Shown in pieces: positions 47,819 to 62,517 of a stretch of 64,000 bases of DNA. The translations under genes and the position numbers were made by a program. The stretch spans positions 62,001 to 126,000 of the forward strand of contig JAQFVV010000569.1 in NCBI GenBank assembly GCA_028023455.1. Direction: 5' to 3'. Position 1 is the stretch's first letter. Every line of letters starts with the position of its first letter. A model generated the notes under the pieces. The model saw only the letters and a program-made list of their open reading frames with translations, was not told the DNA's origin and did not search any database. The DNA is from Epiperipatus broadwayi. Taxonomy: Eukaryota > Onychophora > Udeonychophora > Euonychophora > Peripatidae.

Positions 47819-50726
47819 TAATTGTATACAATATTGTGAAAACCTAGGATTGTCGTCTATGAATATTTATTAAACAGAGTAATAATTGTTTTACTTTAAA
47901 TAGAACATTAAGTGACTAAAGAAGAAATAATATATTTTTTTTTTTAGCTTTAATATGAACAGTTCAAGAAAGTTTGATGAAGAAGTATCGTAAATATAAT
48001 TTAAATATTTTTTATTAATTTATTTTAAAAATATAAAATGCTATGTAAGATTAGGGAAAACATATAAACATAAATTTAGTAATATTAAAAAATTAAATAT
48101 AATAGTTTAATAGAATGACAGAAATATTGTTTTAAAAATAAAAAGTATGTATGGAAGTTTTATATCTACAAGAATCAATGGGATGGTGAAGCCTACAGAA
48201 CACGATCGAGAAGATAAACATCGTTATGGTAATTTTGATATTTATTTATAATGCATAATGTATTTTTTTAGATCATCTATTGATTAAGAATGATGTGTGA
48301 AAGTTTAAATTCTATGTACACATTTTATACAACATTAAAACATATTATGAGATAGGAGTAATTTTAAATATGCATGCAATAAGTTATTTAAAGTATAATT
48401 AATAATATAAGTTATCAGAACAATTGTGTGATTTTTTTGAACTTTCATGTAATAAAGTATTCAGATATTTTAAAATAGTTTGTAGATGATAAATATACGA
48501 GAAAAGTAGTAAAAGATTTTCTTAAAAAACAGCGGTATAGTTTTTTGAAATAAAATGAATTTTATTATTGTTAGAAATACAGATAGGAATTTGTCGATGT
48601 ACTGTATAGAAAAATCATGAGAAATAAGATCGGATAGTGACTTGGTAGTACTGGAGAGAGGAAACCAAGATGATGTTTTGTTAAGAAATAGGAAAAATAA
48701 AGTATTTGGATCATAGTTAGTTTGTGTGATTTCAGTATAGCTAACTAAGCCCTATGACTGAACACATATAGTTTTGGACAGTGTTTTTGCATATTTTAAA
48801 AATTTTTGATGTTATATAAAGCTGAAGAAATAGCTTTAGCATCACTCCTATAATAGAGGTTGGTAGACAGATAAAGGTCACTCCTCTATAGTGTCTTTAA
48901 ATTCACTGTGCCATTATTGTCAAGGTTTATGACGGATTATATTCTAGTTATATTTTTGATCCTGTGCATCTATTTTCGCTATCCTTGTTTTCGTGAATCT
49001 GCATCGTCAGAAAGATATTTTCAAAGAAATAATGAATAAAATAGAATTGCAGAGATGTTATCATTTATGTAAGAATAATTTATTTGCTGGAATGTTTTAG
49101 AATTGTGTAATTTTAAAAGTGAGAGTACAAAATATCATAAAGAGAGAAAGAATCATATAATACAGTTATAAATTAATTCGGAAACGAATATAAGATTTTA
49201 AAAGAGAAATCTAAAACAAAGTTTTTTATAAAAGTGATAATGAAATTTTAATGTTTTAAATAATATTTAGAAAATAAATATTGCATATTTATTAAGAAAA
49301 TAATTCAATAGTGTGTAATAAACATATACTTGTGCATGGTATGTTAATAGTTGTAAATATCATTCGAAGTAAGGCTTAAATGAGTATATTATGATTAATA
49401 AACATCGGATAATGAACTATAAAACTTAATACCAAATGTAGAAGAATGTCTTTGAATTTATGGGATTCCATGCTACTAATATAAAACTAGAATTTTATTA
49501 TTTTTGTAGAATGTTTACTACGAATGTAATTTGTAAAATTAAAATATATAATTTTTAAATAGTAGGGATACAAAGTGTTAATGATAATTATATAATAAAC
49601 ACATTTTTGTAACAAGATAACCATAAACAGAAATCCAATAATAATAATACTGTAATTTTTTTTTTAAGCATTTAAAAGATAAGAGTTAATTATAAAAGAA
49701 TAAGTAGAAGTTTGATTTCATTTTTTATAAACTAGTAAAATAATTTTGTGATAGGAGAGTAAGGATATCCAATGTACATAATGTAAATATTGTTATTTAT
49801 TGATGTTATTAATAAACTTTGTTGTAAATTTATTTTAAAGCTTTGTGTCTTCGTTGTTATTTCTCCACATGGATGCATGATATCGCAATACACTTATAAT
49901 TGCAACAGACATATAGTTGTTTGCACAAAAGGTAAACATAAAAGTGTTATAAATAATTTTGAAAATTTATTTGTATGATAAAATTAAAAGATCATAATTA
50001 TATCATTTATTGGTCATAAGTTGGTTGCCACAATATTACATTAAAATATATGCTATTGTTGCCACACGTATTCTGTAGTCAGATTATTTAAATACTACCA
50101 CGTACGTAATTATTTATTTCATTTAGGAAGTAATAAGATTATATTATACCATTGTTGTTATTATTATTATTTATTATTGTTAGTTACTGCGTAGTGAATT
50201 ATGACATAAAATTCCCTTTTCATAGTTTACTACCGTAATTTTAAATCAGTTAGAGTACAATTTATGAACCTGAGATTTATGTCATTTTATTTATTTTATT
50301 TATTTTTAATTAATTGAGCTAGATTCTTATTAGAAAGAATACTAAGACATGATTATTATTTTCATCGTAATGAAAAGAGCTTAGAAAGTCGTAAGAATAC
50401 TATGAGTTAGTTATTTAATATAGTAAAAAGGGGAATAGTGTTCTTATGCCATTGAGATAGTATCATGTGGATAATATCTCAATGTAGTCTATCTCGTTCC
50501 CCGTGTCGTCACTCCATGTCTCATGAAAATAGTAAATAATTGTTAATTCATTTAAAAAATATAACCGTATTTGTATTTTAAGGATTAGAGCTAGTAATCA
50601 TTTAATTAATGCGGAATATTTCATTTATTTATTTGTTAGACTGAGCTAGAACCCGTAAAAATCTTAAATATATTATAAATTTTGGAGAGGTCGGTCGTGA
50701 CGGTGGGGGGGAGGGGAGAGGTTAGA

Positions 50727-52457
50727 ATATATATATAAGATATATTTTTGCATAACATAGATGTCATCCACCTTTAGTTAAGACTTTTTTTTCTCAATTT
50801 GGATTATGCTATTGAATCATTTATTGAGTAACCGTTAGGTGAAGACCCCTTTGAGTAACCATTAGGTGAAGCCTTTGTTTTTTCATGTTCATTTTTGGTG
50901 AAGACCCCCTCTAGTAACCATTAGGTGAAGACCCCTTACACTTTTGAATTCTCAATTGCTGTGTAGCCTGAAATAATAGGTCTACATCTGCAAACATTGT
51001 TTCCATGTTATATTTGCGACCAGCGTTTACTAGCCTAAAATAATAGGAGTATGCCATCCGCAATATGATGAATCTTTCTAAGAAAATCATGTACATGATA
51101 ATGAAAAAATATTTATGTAGGTATATCTGTTTTTATATTTATATGTAATCATATATATGCTTATTTAATGATGTACATATTTATATATATGGGTGTATAT
51201 GGTATACACTTCATTATAGTTCGGTAAAACCCATTTTTATATAAATGTTTTTTAAACAGTTTTTGATCTCAATGTGTGATTCTGTAAAATTGCTTGATAA
51301 TTGTTAATCTATTTTGGGTTGTGACCAAAATGGTAGTTGGTTTTGATCCCAGGTTCATAATACGGAGTGGCGGTTCTCATGTGATTTTACTTTTATTTTA
51401 ATTGTTTTTTGTATTAATATTTTGTTTTATTAATCGTACTTTAGGCTGGTTAAATTTTTTTTGTGTCTTGACCAAAATGGTAACTGGTTTCGAACCCAGG
51501 TCAGACAAATTACTTTACTCAGTTTTATACGTCTTAGACTTAATTAATATGATCATTTAAAATAGCATTTACTTATTCATGCAGAGATTTTTTTTAAAAT
51601 GAAGTGAAAATCAAAATAAATTGTAATTGCATTAAACTTTATAAACCTTATCAATGTGTGCTTGGGTCATTATCCATTAATATGTATATTTGATATGGCC
51701 ATTGTCTTGTTGACTAGCGCCCCCATCAAATAAATTTGTCGGCAAGATGCAATCTCTCATATCGGAATACAAATAAACAAACCATAGGAGGTAGATGATC
51801 AAAAAAAAATATGCATAGTGAGCCAAAATAATTTTTAAACATGACTTATGTATATTTTTGCTCACATTTTCCTTGATATATATATATATATATATTAATG
51901 TAAATGCATTTTTTAGTTGTTTCAGGTGTCAGAGAAAGCCAGGTCAAGCTGTAAGTGGGTTATTTTAATTATATTAACATAGCAGTGACCCTTAAATAAA
52001 ATGTAGAAATAAATAAAGTGAGGAGAATAGTATGTAGTATAGTTATTAAAAACAGACACGGCAGGATTATATTTTTTTTTCATGTACAAACAGATACATA
52101 TAGGCATATGGTTAAAATAGGACCTCGTGAGATAGGCAAAGTTAATTTCTGAAAACATATAAATAAAACAGATAGTTGGAACTTAGAATACGAACTTATT
52201 TTAGAAAGAAGTAAATTTTTTTTGATATATAGAAGGATATAGCTCCTAGACACGTGTGCTAAAATATACATATCTTGATTGTTTATAAAAGACTAAAATA
52301 CGTTTTAGAAATAAAGTATGTTTGTTGTCTAGCAAAATAGCCAATAGTAGGCAGAAATGGAGGAACAGAAGAGAGGTGAAGTTTATAGGTCAATATGTAC
52401 TCATAGTGACCAAAAGTACAATTTGGAAGATCTCATCACAGAAATGAGAGAAGAAAA
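50727..52457 (+). other. gypsy-A leader, copy 2, part 2 (downstream of L2)
   Basis: Continues the leader interrupted at 38608 and is collinear with ~29287-31015, including the GTAACCATTAGGTGAAG repeats at 50826-50938 and the T-arm-like strings near 51320 and 51463. It ends with the 35-codon short ORF (52354-52462), which overlaps the gag ATG. Confidence 0.8.
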
Positions 52458-53500
52458 ATGGTGATGACCATGTTCCAAGAATTCATGGGAATGACATCAC
52501 AAATATTGAACCACTTGGAGGAAAACATGAGTCTTCATCAGCAACAGAATAGTAGAACAAAAGTATTGCCAGATGATGATACACAGTTAAAAGAGCAACA
52601 TCAACAGGAACAACATTATATTCAGCTTAAATCATTGATGGATAATGAATCAAGAAATGATATTCACAGCTTGGACATCTCAGTCAAGCAGGAAATACAG
52701 GATGGAGAAGAAAATGGACAATTTAATGAGTATAGAAAGGAAATGAATAATCATCAACCGCTGAACCCAATCCAGGTGCCACAAGGCAACCAAATCATTA
52801 CGCCAATAATAATTAATCCGGTGACATCTCCAGTGGCAAAGTTTGTCCAAATCCAATGTTTTAGAGGGGAACCTGGTGGAAACCCTAGACACCACCTAGA
52901 CCGTCAATTCCAGAATATGAAGGTGCAAAAAAAGTGGTGATCTCCAGTCATCATTTAAAAGAATCTGCCAGAGACTAATGGAACACTCTGTCTATACAAC
53001 CACTAACATTTATGGAATATGAGAATGCAGTGATGTTGATGTATTGGAGTGCAGAGTGACAGGAAGGTATGATTTATTCCATAATGCATGAAAGATACCC
53101 AGCTAACCATGAAGAGACTTATGCTCAGTTTTTTGTTAGGCAGATAAATCGAATAAAAGCACTAAGTGCATTCAATTATCCAGAAATGCAGATAGTAAAG
53201 ATGATTAGGCACAACATGCCACCCTGGATTAGGAAAATATTGATAAGCAATCAAGTGCAAGATATTGAAGGTACAACTCGTATAATAATGGCTATCGAAT
53301 ATGAAAATCTTGATGAAGACAGAAATGGAAAGGAGGTAAAATTTCAAAATAAATCTATTGCCAAACAAAAGCATACAAACCTATCAAGTGCCAAACAAAA
53401 GAGTACAAACCTGTCAAGAGTACAAAATAGAGAAGCTGTGCCACCCCATACAGCAATTGTACAACAAAAGGATAACGAAGACATACGCACAAATGCAAAC
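52458..53500 (+). pseudogene. gypsy-A gag, copy 2 (broken)
   Basis: Opens at ATG 52458 and runs to a TGA at 52938-52940; copy 1 differs here (indel near 52920). The capsid-like region has the same TAA inside ARD-x-WNTL as copy 1 (52976-52978) and the same MPPWIRKIL and NPVIQVNIND strings. It lacks two of the stops seen in copy 1, so the two copies have diverged after sharing earlier lesions. Confidence 0.75.
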
Positions 53501-55290
53501 CCAGTCATTCAAGTAAACATAAATGACAATGAATACAAGCATCAGTTGACTCTGGCAGTCAAGTATCTATCATATCAAAAAAACTAGCCACAGAATATGA
53601 AAGCAACCCAAAATACTTAAAGTTTTCCATGCATCCTATCCAGTTAACTCTGGCGAATGGAAGAAAAATGAATAGTGAACGATACTAAATGTGGTTTGAG
53701 ATGACAATTAGCAGAAAATGTTTTAATCATGCCTTCTTAGTTATGGAGGGGTTGTTGTAAGACTTAGTATTAGATTTAGATTTCCTTCAGCAGTATCAAG
53801 AGATCATACATTACCCAATGAGGAAATGTATGATAGAAGGCATACAAATCCCATTTACAACAGTGCCTCAAGAGAATCGCCCCATTGGCAGTTGTGTTGT
53901 ACAAGCGATCGATGAGGAAATGATAAAACAAAAAGTGGGCATATCAATGATTAGGAATAATGAGCATAGTCAGCAGTTACAACAAATTTTACAAAGATAT
54001 ACAGCAGTATTTTCTGGTGTACCAGGGGAAATTAGAGGGTATACTCACCAAATTAGGCTTAGAGAGGAATTGTACCAGCAAACAAAAACTTACCCTATAC
54101 CATTCCAATACAAAGAGGAAGTGTATAAACAAATAAATCAGATGCTGTAATGGGATATTATTGAATGGGCTCTTTCACCATACAATAACCCATTGATTGT
54201 AATCAAGAAGAAAAATGGAAATGTGCGTTTGTGTTTGGATGCACATCACCTAAATAATGTGACCATTCTGGAACATGATGTGCCACCGCCGATGCATGAA
54301 ACATTTGTGCAGCTTGGAGGGAAGACTGTATTCTTGACCATGGACATGACAGCGAGTTATTGGCAAATGGCATTGGACCAATGCGATAGAAAGTATATGG
54401 CATTTCGTTAAATGGCCAGACTCACGTGTTCAAGAGAGTTTTATTCGATTTGATTAACAGTGGATCAGGCCTCATGAGATGTTTGAAGAATGTTTTATCT
54501 CCTCAAATACAGGAACACATGGTTTGTTACGTGGACAATATCGTGATTGCCTCAAAGGACATCGATGAGTATTTGCATCATTTGGAAAGCTTTCGTGAAT
54601 GCATATGTAAAAAAAATAACCATCAACATGGAAAAGAGTTTTTTCACAATGGGTGACATTGAATTTTTGGGCCATGTTGTAAATAGTCAAGGTGTCAAAC
54701 CCGATCTGGCAAAAATAGAAGCTATAATGAATTTTCCAACTCCCACCAACCAGAAGCAGGTTCGAGCATTTCTAGGATTGTGTAATTTCTACCACCACTT
54801 CTATCCTAGATTTGCTTATGACACCACACAGCTAATTGAATTAATAAAGAAGAGTAGTAAAAAATGGGAATGGAAAGAAAGGTATGAGCAAGAAATGTCT
54901 AAAGTAAAAGATAAGTTCTTGGAAACAGTAATGTTATACCATCCCGATTTTGCCCACCCCTTTTACCTTCAGACAGATAGCAGTAGGCAAGGCTTGGGTG
55001 CTATGTTGTTTCAAATTGGGGATAAAAATGAGCATCAAGTGTTGTACTTTATTAGTCGGATGTTGAGAGGGCCAGAAAAGCATTTTACAACAACTGAGCA
55101 GGAGACATTAGCAATAGTGTGGGCATGCCAGAAACTAAAACAGTTTTTGTTGGGATCAGAAGTGGTAATCATAACTGACCACAAATGTTTGAAATTTCTG
55201 AACAAGAGCTTTCTAAACAATGACAGGTTGATAAGATGGAGCCTGATTCTTCAACAGTTTCGGGATAGTGTTATTTATTACCCATGATCA
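53501..55290 (+). pseudogene. gypsy-A pol copy 2: protease, RT, RNase H (broken)
   Basis: Same domain order as copy 1. The protease site is frameshifted near 53530 (ACAATGAATAC versus ACAAAGAAATAC). RT carries the same TAA (54148-54150), the same stop with frameshift at ~54409 and the same defective catalytic box (YVDN), plus its own frameshift near 54600 in ECICKKNNH. RNase H is intact here: TDSSRQGLGAMLF, ETLAIVWA, ITDHKCLKFL. The last Gly of the YYPGSQ motif is a TGA (55286-55288 area). Confidence 0.85.
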
Positions 55291-56600
55291 CAGAATATTG
55301 TGGCTGATATTTTAAGCCACCACCCTGTGCCCATGGATGCTCAGAATCCAGATTTAAAAAACCAGACAATGAAGATAATGACAACCACAGCAGGAAACAC
55401 AGTGGAATCTCACCTCCAGAATTTAGCATATTGGCAGGCCCAGGATGCTCAATATAAGAAAATAATTAACATTATTACATCTAAGATGGCAGCCAGTAGG
55501 CACAATAATCAATACAGAATCACAGATGGGATCCTTCAGATTAATACCAAAATCCCTCACAATCCATGGAAAGTCATAATACCTCAAAAATTGAGAAACC
55601 AAATTATTACCCACATCCATCAGTCGGTGGGACATTATGGTCCTCTGAAAGTAGAAGAAGTAATAAAACATCAATTTTATTGGCCAGGGATGTACTTACA
55701 GATCTTACATGTGTTGAAAACCTGTGTGATTTGTGCTCAAAGCAAGGCACCAAATCGATTGTATGCAGGAGAGCCACAAATGATCCTCACATCTAAACCA
55801 AATGAGCTTCTAGCTATAGATCATTATGGCCCATTACCAATGTTTTGATGATTCCAGTATCTGTTTGTCACGTATGATGTGTTTTCAAAGTACGTGAAAG
55901 CATACCCAGTAAGGACAGCAAACTCTAGAGGAGCAATAAAGGCACTTCGGGAAAAACAGTTGCCGGAAGTTGGAAAACCTCAGATAGTGATATCTGATCA
56001 TGGCATAGTGTTTACATCCAAAGAATGGAAGACATGGATGGATAAACAAGGAATTCATCATAGGCTAACTTCCATTAGAAATCCACAGGCTAACCCTTGT
56101 GAAAGAGTCATGCGAGAAATAGGGTGACTCTTTAGGACATATATACCAACCAACCATCGGGACTGGGTAAATAAAACTGAAAAGGTGGTACAATATATTA
56201 ACAACACAATGAATGAGTCAACAGGATTTATTCCAACTCGCTTGCATTATGGGAAAAAATGTCCTCAGTTATTTAAAACCAAAATGCCGATGGAAGAGGA
56301 GGATAGATAAACTACAAGATCAAAAGATAGCATATGAGAGATTAAAATGGGCAGCACTGCACCAGAAAAATAAAAAACCAAACCAGCAATATCAATTCAA
56401 ACAAGGGGAGCAAGTATAGCTGAGAGACCCTAGGCCAAGTATTACATCGCGGAGCGAATTCAAAAAGTTTTTCCCAATATATCAAGGGCCATACACGTTG
56501 AAAAAGGAATGCGGGAGAAATGCTTTCCTTTTGGAAGATAGTAACAGCATAAAAGGAGTATACAATGTCAGAAACTCAGAAACTTGAAACCTTGTGTACC
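55291..56600 (+). pseudogene. gypsy-A integrase, copy 2 (broken)
   Basis: The HHCC finger is complete (HQSVGHYG...CVICAQSK) and AIDHYGPLP, VISDHGIVFTS and NPQANPCERV carry the D, D, E residues. The TGA after LPMF (55846-55848) and after REIG (56125-56127) are the same as in copy 1, as is the frameshift in EEEDR. Then KNKKPNQQYQFKQGEQV and the GPY/F module (FKKFFPIYQGPYTLKK) to ~56585. Confidence 0.85.
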
Positions 56601-56835
56601 ACCGGACCCTGGAAAATACAAACATTAAAATAGATACATACTTTGTTAGACTAGAACCAACACTGACCTGAACCTAGATATATATTAAGAAAAGAAAACA
56701 CTGTGGTTAGTAACAAATTAAGTATTACAGCAAATAAAGAGTAGGCTTGAACTCACCTGGCACAAAATTTTTACCTCTGATCTGAAGCAACAGCATTTTT
56801 TTAACATTTTTTTTTGCTTACTAACTATTGGGAAA

Positions 56836-58879
<2,044 letters not shown>

Positions 58880-59279
58880 TTACTCTGATCAAAAGTCTTT
58901 TGCACATCCATATAAAAACCTTCTACTACTTCATCACTAAGAGAATTTGTTGGAGTATAAACCTGAATTATTTGCATTTGGTATCTACTATTAAGTTGTA
59001 TAACTAATCTTGCCATTCTGTCCAATATACCATCAATCTCCACAATGTTATTCTTCCAATTTTTATTTATAATGAATTCTACTCCACTTGTATTTCCAAT
59101 ATTTGCACCTGTATAATAGAGTACATGTCCACTTTTTAAATCAATTGTCTCTTCACCTTTTCTTCTAACTTCCCAAAGTCCAATAATGTCCCATTCAATA
59201 TAAGACAGTTCTTCTAATTCTTGCAATTTTCCTTCACTTAAATGTGATCTGCAGTTGTAAGTACCTAAATAAAAAGTCG

Positions 59280-59283
<4 letters not shown>
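58880..59283 (-). pseudogene. RTE-type LINE, 5' part (endonuclease N-terminus)
   Basis: Minus-strand frame from 59283: MTTFYLGTYNCRSHLSEGKL, IIGLWEVRRKGEE, GVEFIINKNWKNNIVEID, IIQVYTPTNSLSDE, VQKTFDQS. This is the N-terminal AP-type endonuclease of LINEs, of the CFDP2/RTE-like kind common in insects; the WEVRRKGEE block holds the conserved Glu. It continues at 26157 on the other side of gypsy-A: after removing the insertion and one TTAC copy the frame reads FDQSKQHFKIVMGDFNA without break. Upstream of 59283 is a TA microsatellite, so the 5' end is truncated or begins here. Confidence 0.85.
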
Positions 59284-59324
<41 letters not shown>

Positions 59325-59335
59325 ATATATATATA
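59284..59335. repeat. (TA)n microsatellite at the LINE 5' edge
   Basis: TA repeats broken by TGATATATA. A matching TA run lies at the LINE 3' edge (23769-23793). Confidence 0.9.
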
Positions 59336-61562
59336 TTCCGATATATATAATAAAAATAACTGCCATTAATGACAGTTGAGGCAGGTTTAATAAATGAACC
59401 GAAAGTACTTCTGCGGATTTAGGGATTGTTCATAATAGTTTGTTACTGTTAAATTTATTATTTTTATTATAATTACAATTTTGTTTTAATTAATGGACAT
59501 TTTATTTACAGTATATACATATAATTTTTATGTATATATTAGAGACTAAATATTCTTTCTTTTTCAGAAAATTATCTCTTCCTTTAAATTCTTTTTCTTT
59601 GTGCTTTTGTGAAGTAATATAGGAAGATAAAGTATGTTCTTCATTAAGATAGAGCAGATGCAAAGATAAGGATATAAAAGAAAGTTTTTTGAAAAATGTT
59701 TGCAATAAAATTTTACTACTTTAAAATAATCATGAAAACTCACAGGAGATAATTTTAGTGACAAACAGTTTCTTATCAAATACATTTTTACTGACAATGG
59801 AAATCATAGAAGTAATGTAAGAAGGATAAATTTAATTATAATTTTTTTTTGTAAAGTTTTATTTTTATAAGTCATTTTTTAGGCAACATTAATTATGACC
59901 TTACAAATTAAATTATACTAATTCCTTTTCTAAATACAAAAAAAAACATGTTTAAATTAATCAGCAATTTAGAAACACTATTCAAATAAATAAATAAATA
60001 AATAAATGAACTTGAGATGAAGGGATGCATTATTTGCCTTAACATAAAGCCATCTGAATATAGTTTTTTTTATAATAATTAAAGAGTTGATTTTTATAAA
60101 TTGGTCTTTTATTATAATTTTGTTAGACAATTCTAAATAAATGTCAATGTTTTTTTTTAATAGACTTAATATTTTTATAAATGTTCATCATCCTTTTATT
60201 TTAGCTTAATATAAGTCTATTGATTGTTTTATTTACAATAGTTATTATTAATACTTAATTGAATGTTAGTTAAAACTTGCCAAGATGGTGTTATAGCAAA
60301 GTTCAGAATTTAGCTAACATTTACATAAATATGAAACAATTATACATTTTTACATGAATTATCTTTTGCTTTGGCTTTTTTGAAAGACATTAGACTGTTT
60401 TAGCAATCATTTAAACTAATCGTTTTATGAATTATATGAGCATATGCTTTCAGGAGAAAAAAATGTGATGTATAATTTATGGTTTATGTTATTCAGGTGT
60501 AATGATAATAAACATAAAACAAACTTTTTAATTTGACTATAAAGCCACTTTATTCAAAACTGAAATGAAGTTAAAATTTTAATAATAAAATTTAAATTAA
60601 TATTTTCTTTTTATAAGTGTGTTTGTCTTTTAACCATCCTTGCACATTAAATCTTTTACTGCATTTCTGGTATTTAAATAAGTTTTCTCTTGATATTTAT
60701 TATAATATTAAAATTACTAATATACTTTTATCTTGTTTATTTATCTGACCTTGAAGTGTATGAATCCCCATGATTAGGTCATGTGAACATCTGTACTGGA
60801 AATGATTTTTTTCAATTACAGCTTAATTACTACAGTAAAAAAATATTTAATACTAATAAAAATATTTATTTATTTTCCAATTAATCATCCTTTTTATTCA
60901 AATCCTTTTTTTCATTCTTTCCCTTTTATTACTTAAAAGATTTTTTAAAATTACAAACTGATTGATTGCATTCATTTCTTTAAAATATACTTTCTTTTAA
61001 TAAATATTTTCAATTGTCATATTTCATCTGCATGTACTAAACGACCGCACAGACATGCATTTAAATATACCTATTCTTAATGCAGTGAAAATAAGTTTAT
61101 TACTGACTAATATTTAATGTCAATTTAAAAATAACACTAATCTGAACTACCATTAAATTTTGATTTTAAACACCCTCACACCCTCACATAAATTGATATT
61201 TAATAAATTATAACTATTACTTTGAAATTATTTATTTTAAAAATTAACAATTTAAAATCCTAACAAAATTAGACAATTCATTTAGTCAGCGTAAAACAAG
61301 TTATCGATGACATCTTTTTTGAAATATTGTAGGCTATAGATTAAATCTTCTTTAGTTTCAAAATATTAATTGTATTTTTTTAAGCAAATATTAAACAATC
61401 CTAAAATATAACTATTTAAATTATTGCTAAATAAATTAGCTAACTGAATGACTTTAACACATACTATTGAAAAAAATAATTTAAGGTTTTTATTATAATA
61501 GTACAGATAAAGAAATGTACTTATTTTAATCTTATATAAAAAAAATAATGCTTGTAAGTTTT
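59336..61562. other. AT-rich intergenic DNA, no gene seen
   Basis: No domain-bearing frame, RNA gene or repeat recognised, apart from short A/T runs and an (AATA)n patch near 59985-60007. The minus-strand frames at 59502-59797 lack protein signatures. Confidence 0.6.
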
Positions 61563-61581
61563 ATATATATATATATATATA

Positions 61582-61750
61582 ATGTACAAACCATTATATA
61601 ATTACAAATATCCAGTAACGCCCTCTGTTTAAAGATATATATCTCAATAATAGCAAACCTTATCATTTTAAGGTTTGCTATTATTGAGGTATAGATCTTT
61701 AAACAGAGGGCGTTACTGGTTATTTGTAATTGTATAATGGTTTGTATATT
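61582..61750. mobile_element. MITE-like hairpin, ~81-bp arms, 6-base loop
   Basis: 61582-61662 and 61669-61750 are reverse complements with only a handful of mismatches around the loop TCATTT. Both sides adjoin TA runs (61563-61580; ~61793-61805). No coding capacity. Compatible with a palindromic MITE or a hairpin small-RNA precursor. Confidence 0.7.
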
Positions 61751-62128
61751 TTCTATAATTATTTCAGTTAGTGTTAACAGTAACTTTCTTTATATATATA
61801 TATATAGCACACATTCAATCTATTGATTAATAATCTAAAGTAAATTGTATCAAAACTGTGAGTGCAGAAAGTTTTTGATACATGGAAATCAAATGTATTG
61901 ATAAAAATTGAGCAAATGGATGAAATCCAAAGTGGATAATATTTTGATTTGGACCAAAGGATGAATATTATTTCAGCATAAAATGTACTTTTGGTGACTA
62001 CTACCTATTTCAGAAGTTTTTAATTATTTGTTTTACAAATGTTTGGTAGAATGAATGTTTAATTGCTATACACATAAAATCTGTACTTTCTTTATTTTCT
62101 GAATATGTATTTGTTTATCCAAAATGCG

Positions 62129-62171
62129 TTACTGGAGCACCCTCTATTGCTTATTTTCAACAGGTGCTCCA
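62129..62171. repeat. Short inverted repeat GGAGCACC...GGTGCTCC
   Basis: Eight-base perfect arms around a ~24-base loop near 62133-62171. The sequence resembles the CGCCCTCTG-containing hairpin upstream (ACTGGAGCACCCTCT here) but is not the same element. Confidence 0.4.
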
Positions 62172-62304
62172 CTAAACCCTATTATTATGTATAGTTTCTC
62201 ATAAACATGTCAAATTCACATATCAGTTGTAAGAAGGATCATTGCCTTTTAAGTTCAGTATATTTTTTTACATTTATATATATATATATATATATATATA
62301 AATC

Positions 62305-62309
62305 TTGGT

Positions 62310-62349
<40 letters not shown>

Positions 62350-62354
62350 ACCAA
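62305..62354. repeat. Inverted repeat around a TA run
   Basis: TTGGTTAGTTTATA and TATAAACTAACCAA enclose (TA)n, giving one continuous ~50-base palindrome; a cruciform-prone site. Confidence 0.75.
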
Positions 62355-62360
62355 AGGAAA

Positions 62361-62517
62361 TATATATAAAAACAAAAAAAGACTTATAAATCCAATAAAT
62401 AATATAATATTTCAACCAGAGGTTTTTTTTTTTCTTTCTGATGAAAACCAGTCCTCTGGTTGAAATATTATATTATTTATTGGATTTATAAGTCTTTTTT
62501 TTGTTTATATATATATA
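62361..62517. mobile_element. MITE-like hairpin, ~60-bp arms, ~30-base loop
   Basis: 62361-62422 pairs with 62453-62517 (…AATCCAATAAATAATATAAT… against its complement), almost perfectly. The loop holds a T-run and CTGATGA (62438-62444). Together with a GAAA at 62462 and a 6-bp stem between, this looks like part of a hammerhead core, but one base too many precedes the stem. Confidence 0.65.

Larger units (their letters stand above)
38609..50726 (+). mobile_element. L2: 12.1 kb giant-LTR, gag-only retroelement inserted in gypsy-A
   Basis: Two ~4.55 kb direct repeats (38609-43152, 46164-50726) flank a 3.0 kb internal region with a tRNA-Lys-type primer site (43156-43174), an intact coiled-coil ORF1, a -1-frame ORF2, an integrase C-terminal remnant and a polypurine tract (46151-46160). 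No protease, RT, RNase H or integrase core is present. The structure fits a LARD (large retrotransposon derivative) that retained gag. The insertion point is a TA run in the gypsy-A leader, so target-duplication length cannot be resolved. The LTRs differ by few substitutions and small indels by eye, so it is younger than gypsy-A. Confidence 0.85.
46164..50726 (+). repeat. L2 3' LTR (~4.56 kb)
   Basis: Near-identical to 38609-43152. Differences include an extra TG at the start and single-base run-length changes. One added A at ~47250 keeps a 59-codon frame open (47233-47412) that is shifted in the 5' LTR. It ends GAGAGGTTAGA, then gypsy-A sequence resumes. Confidence 0.85.

Noticed and set aside
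59502-59797. Minus-strand frames of 67 and 77 codons
   Set aside because: No start context, domain or repeat support in AT-rich DNA; expected by chance.
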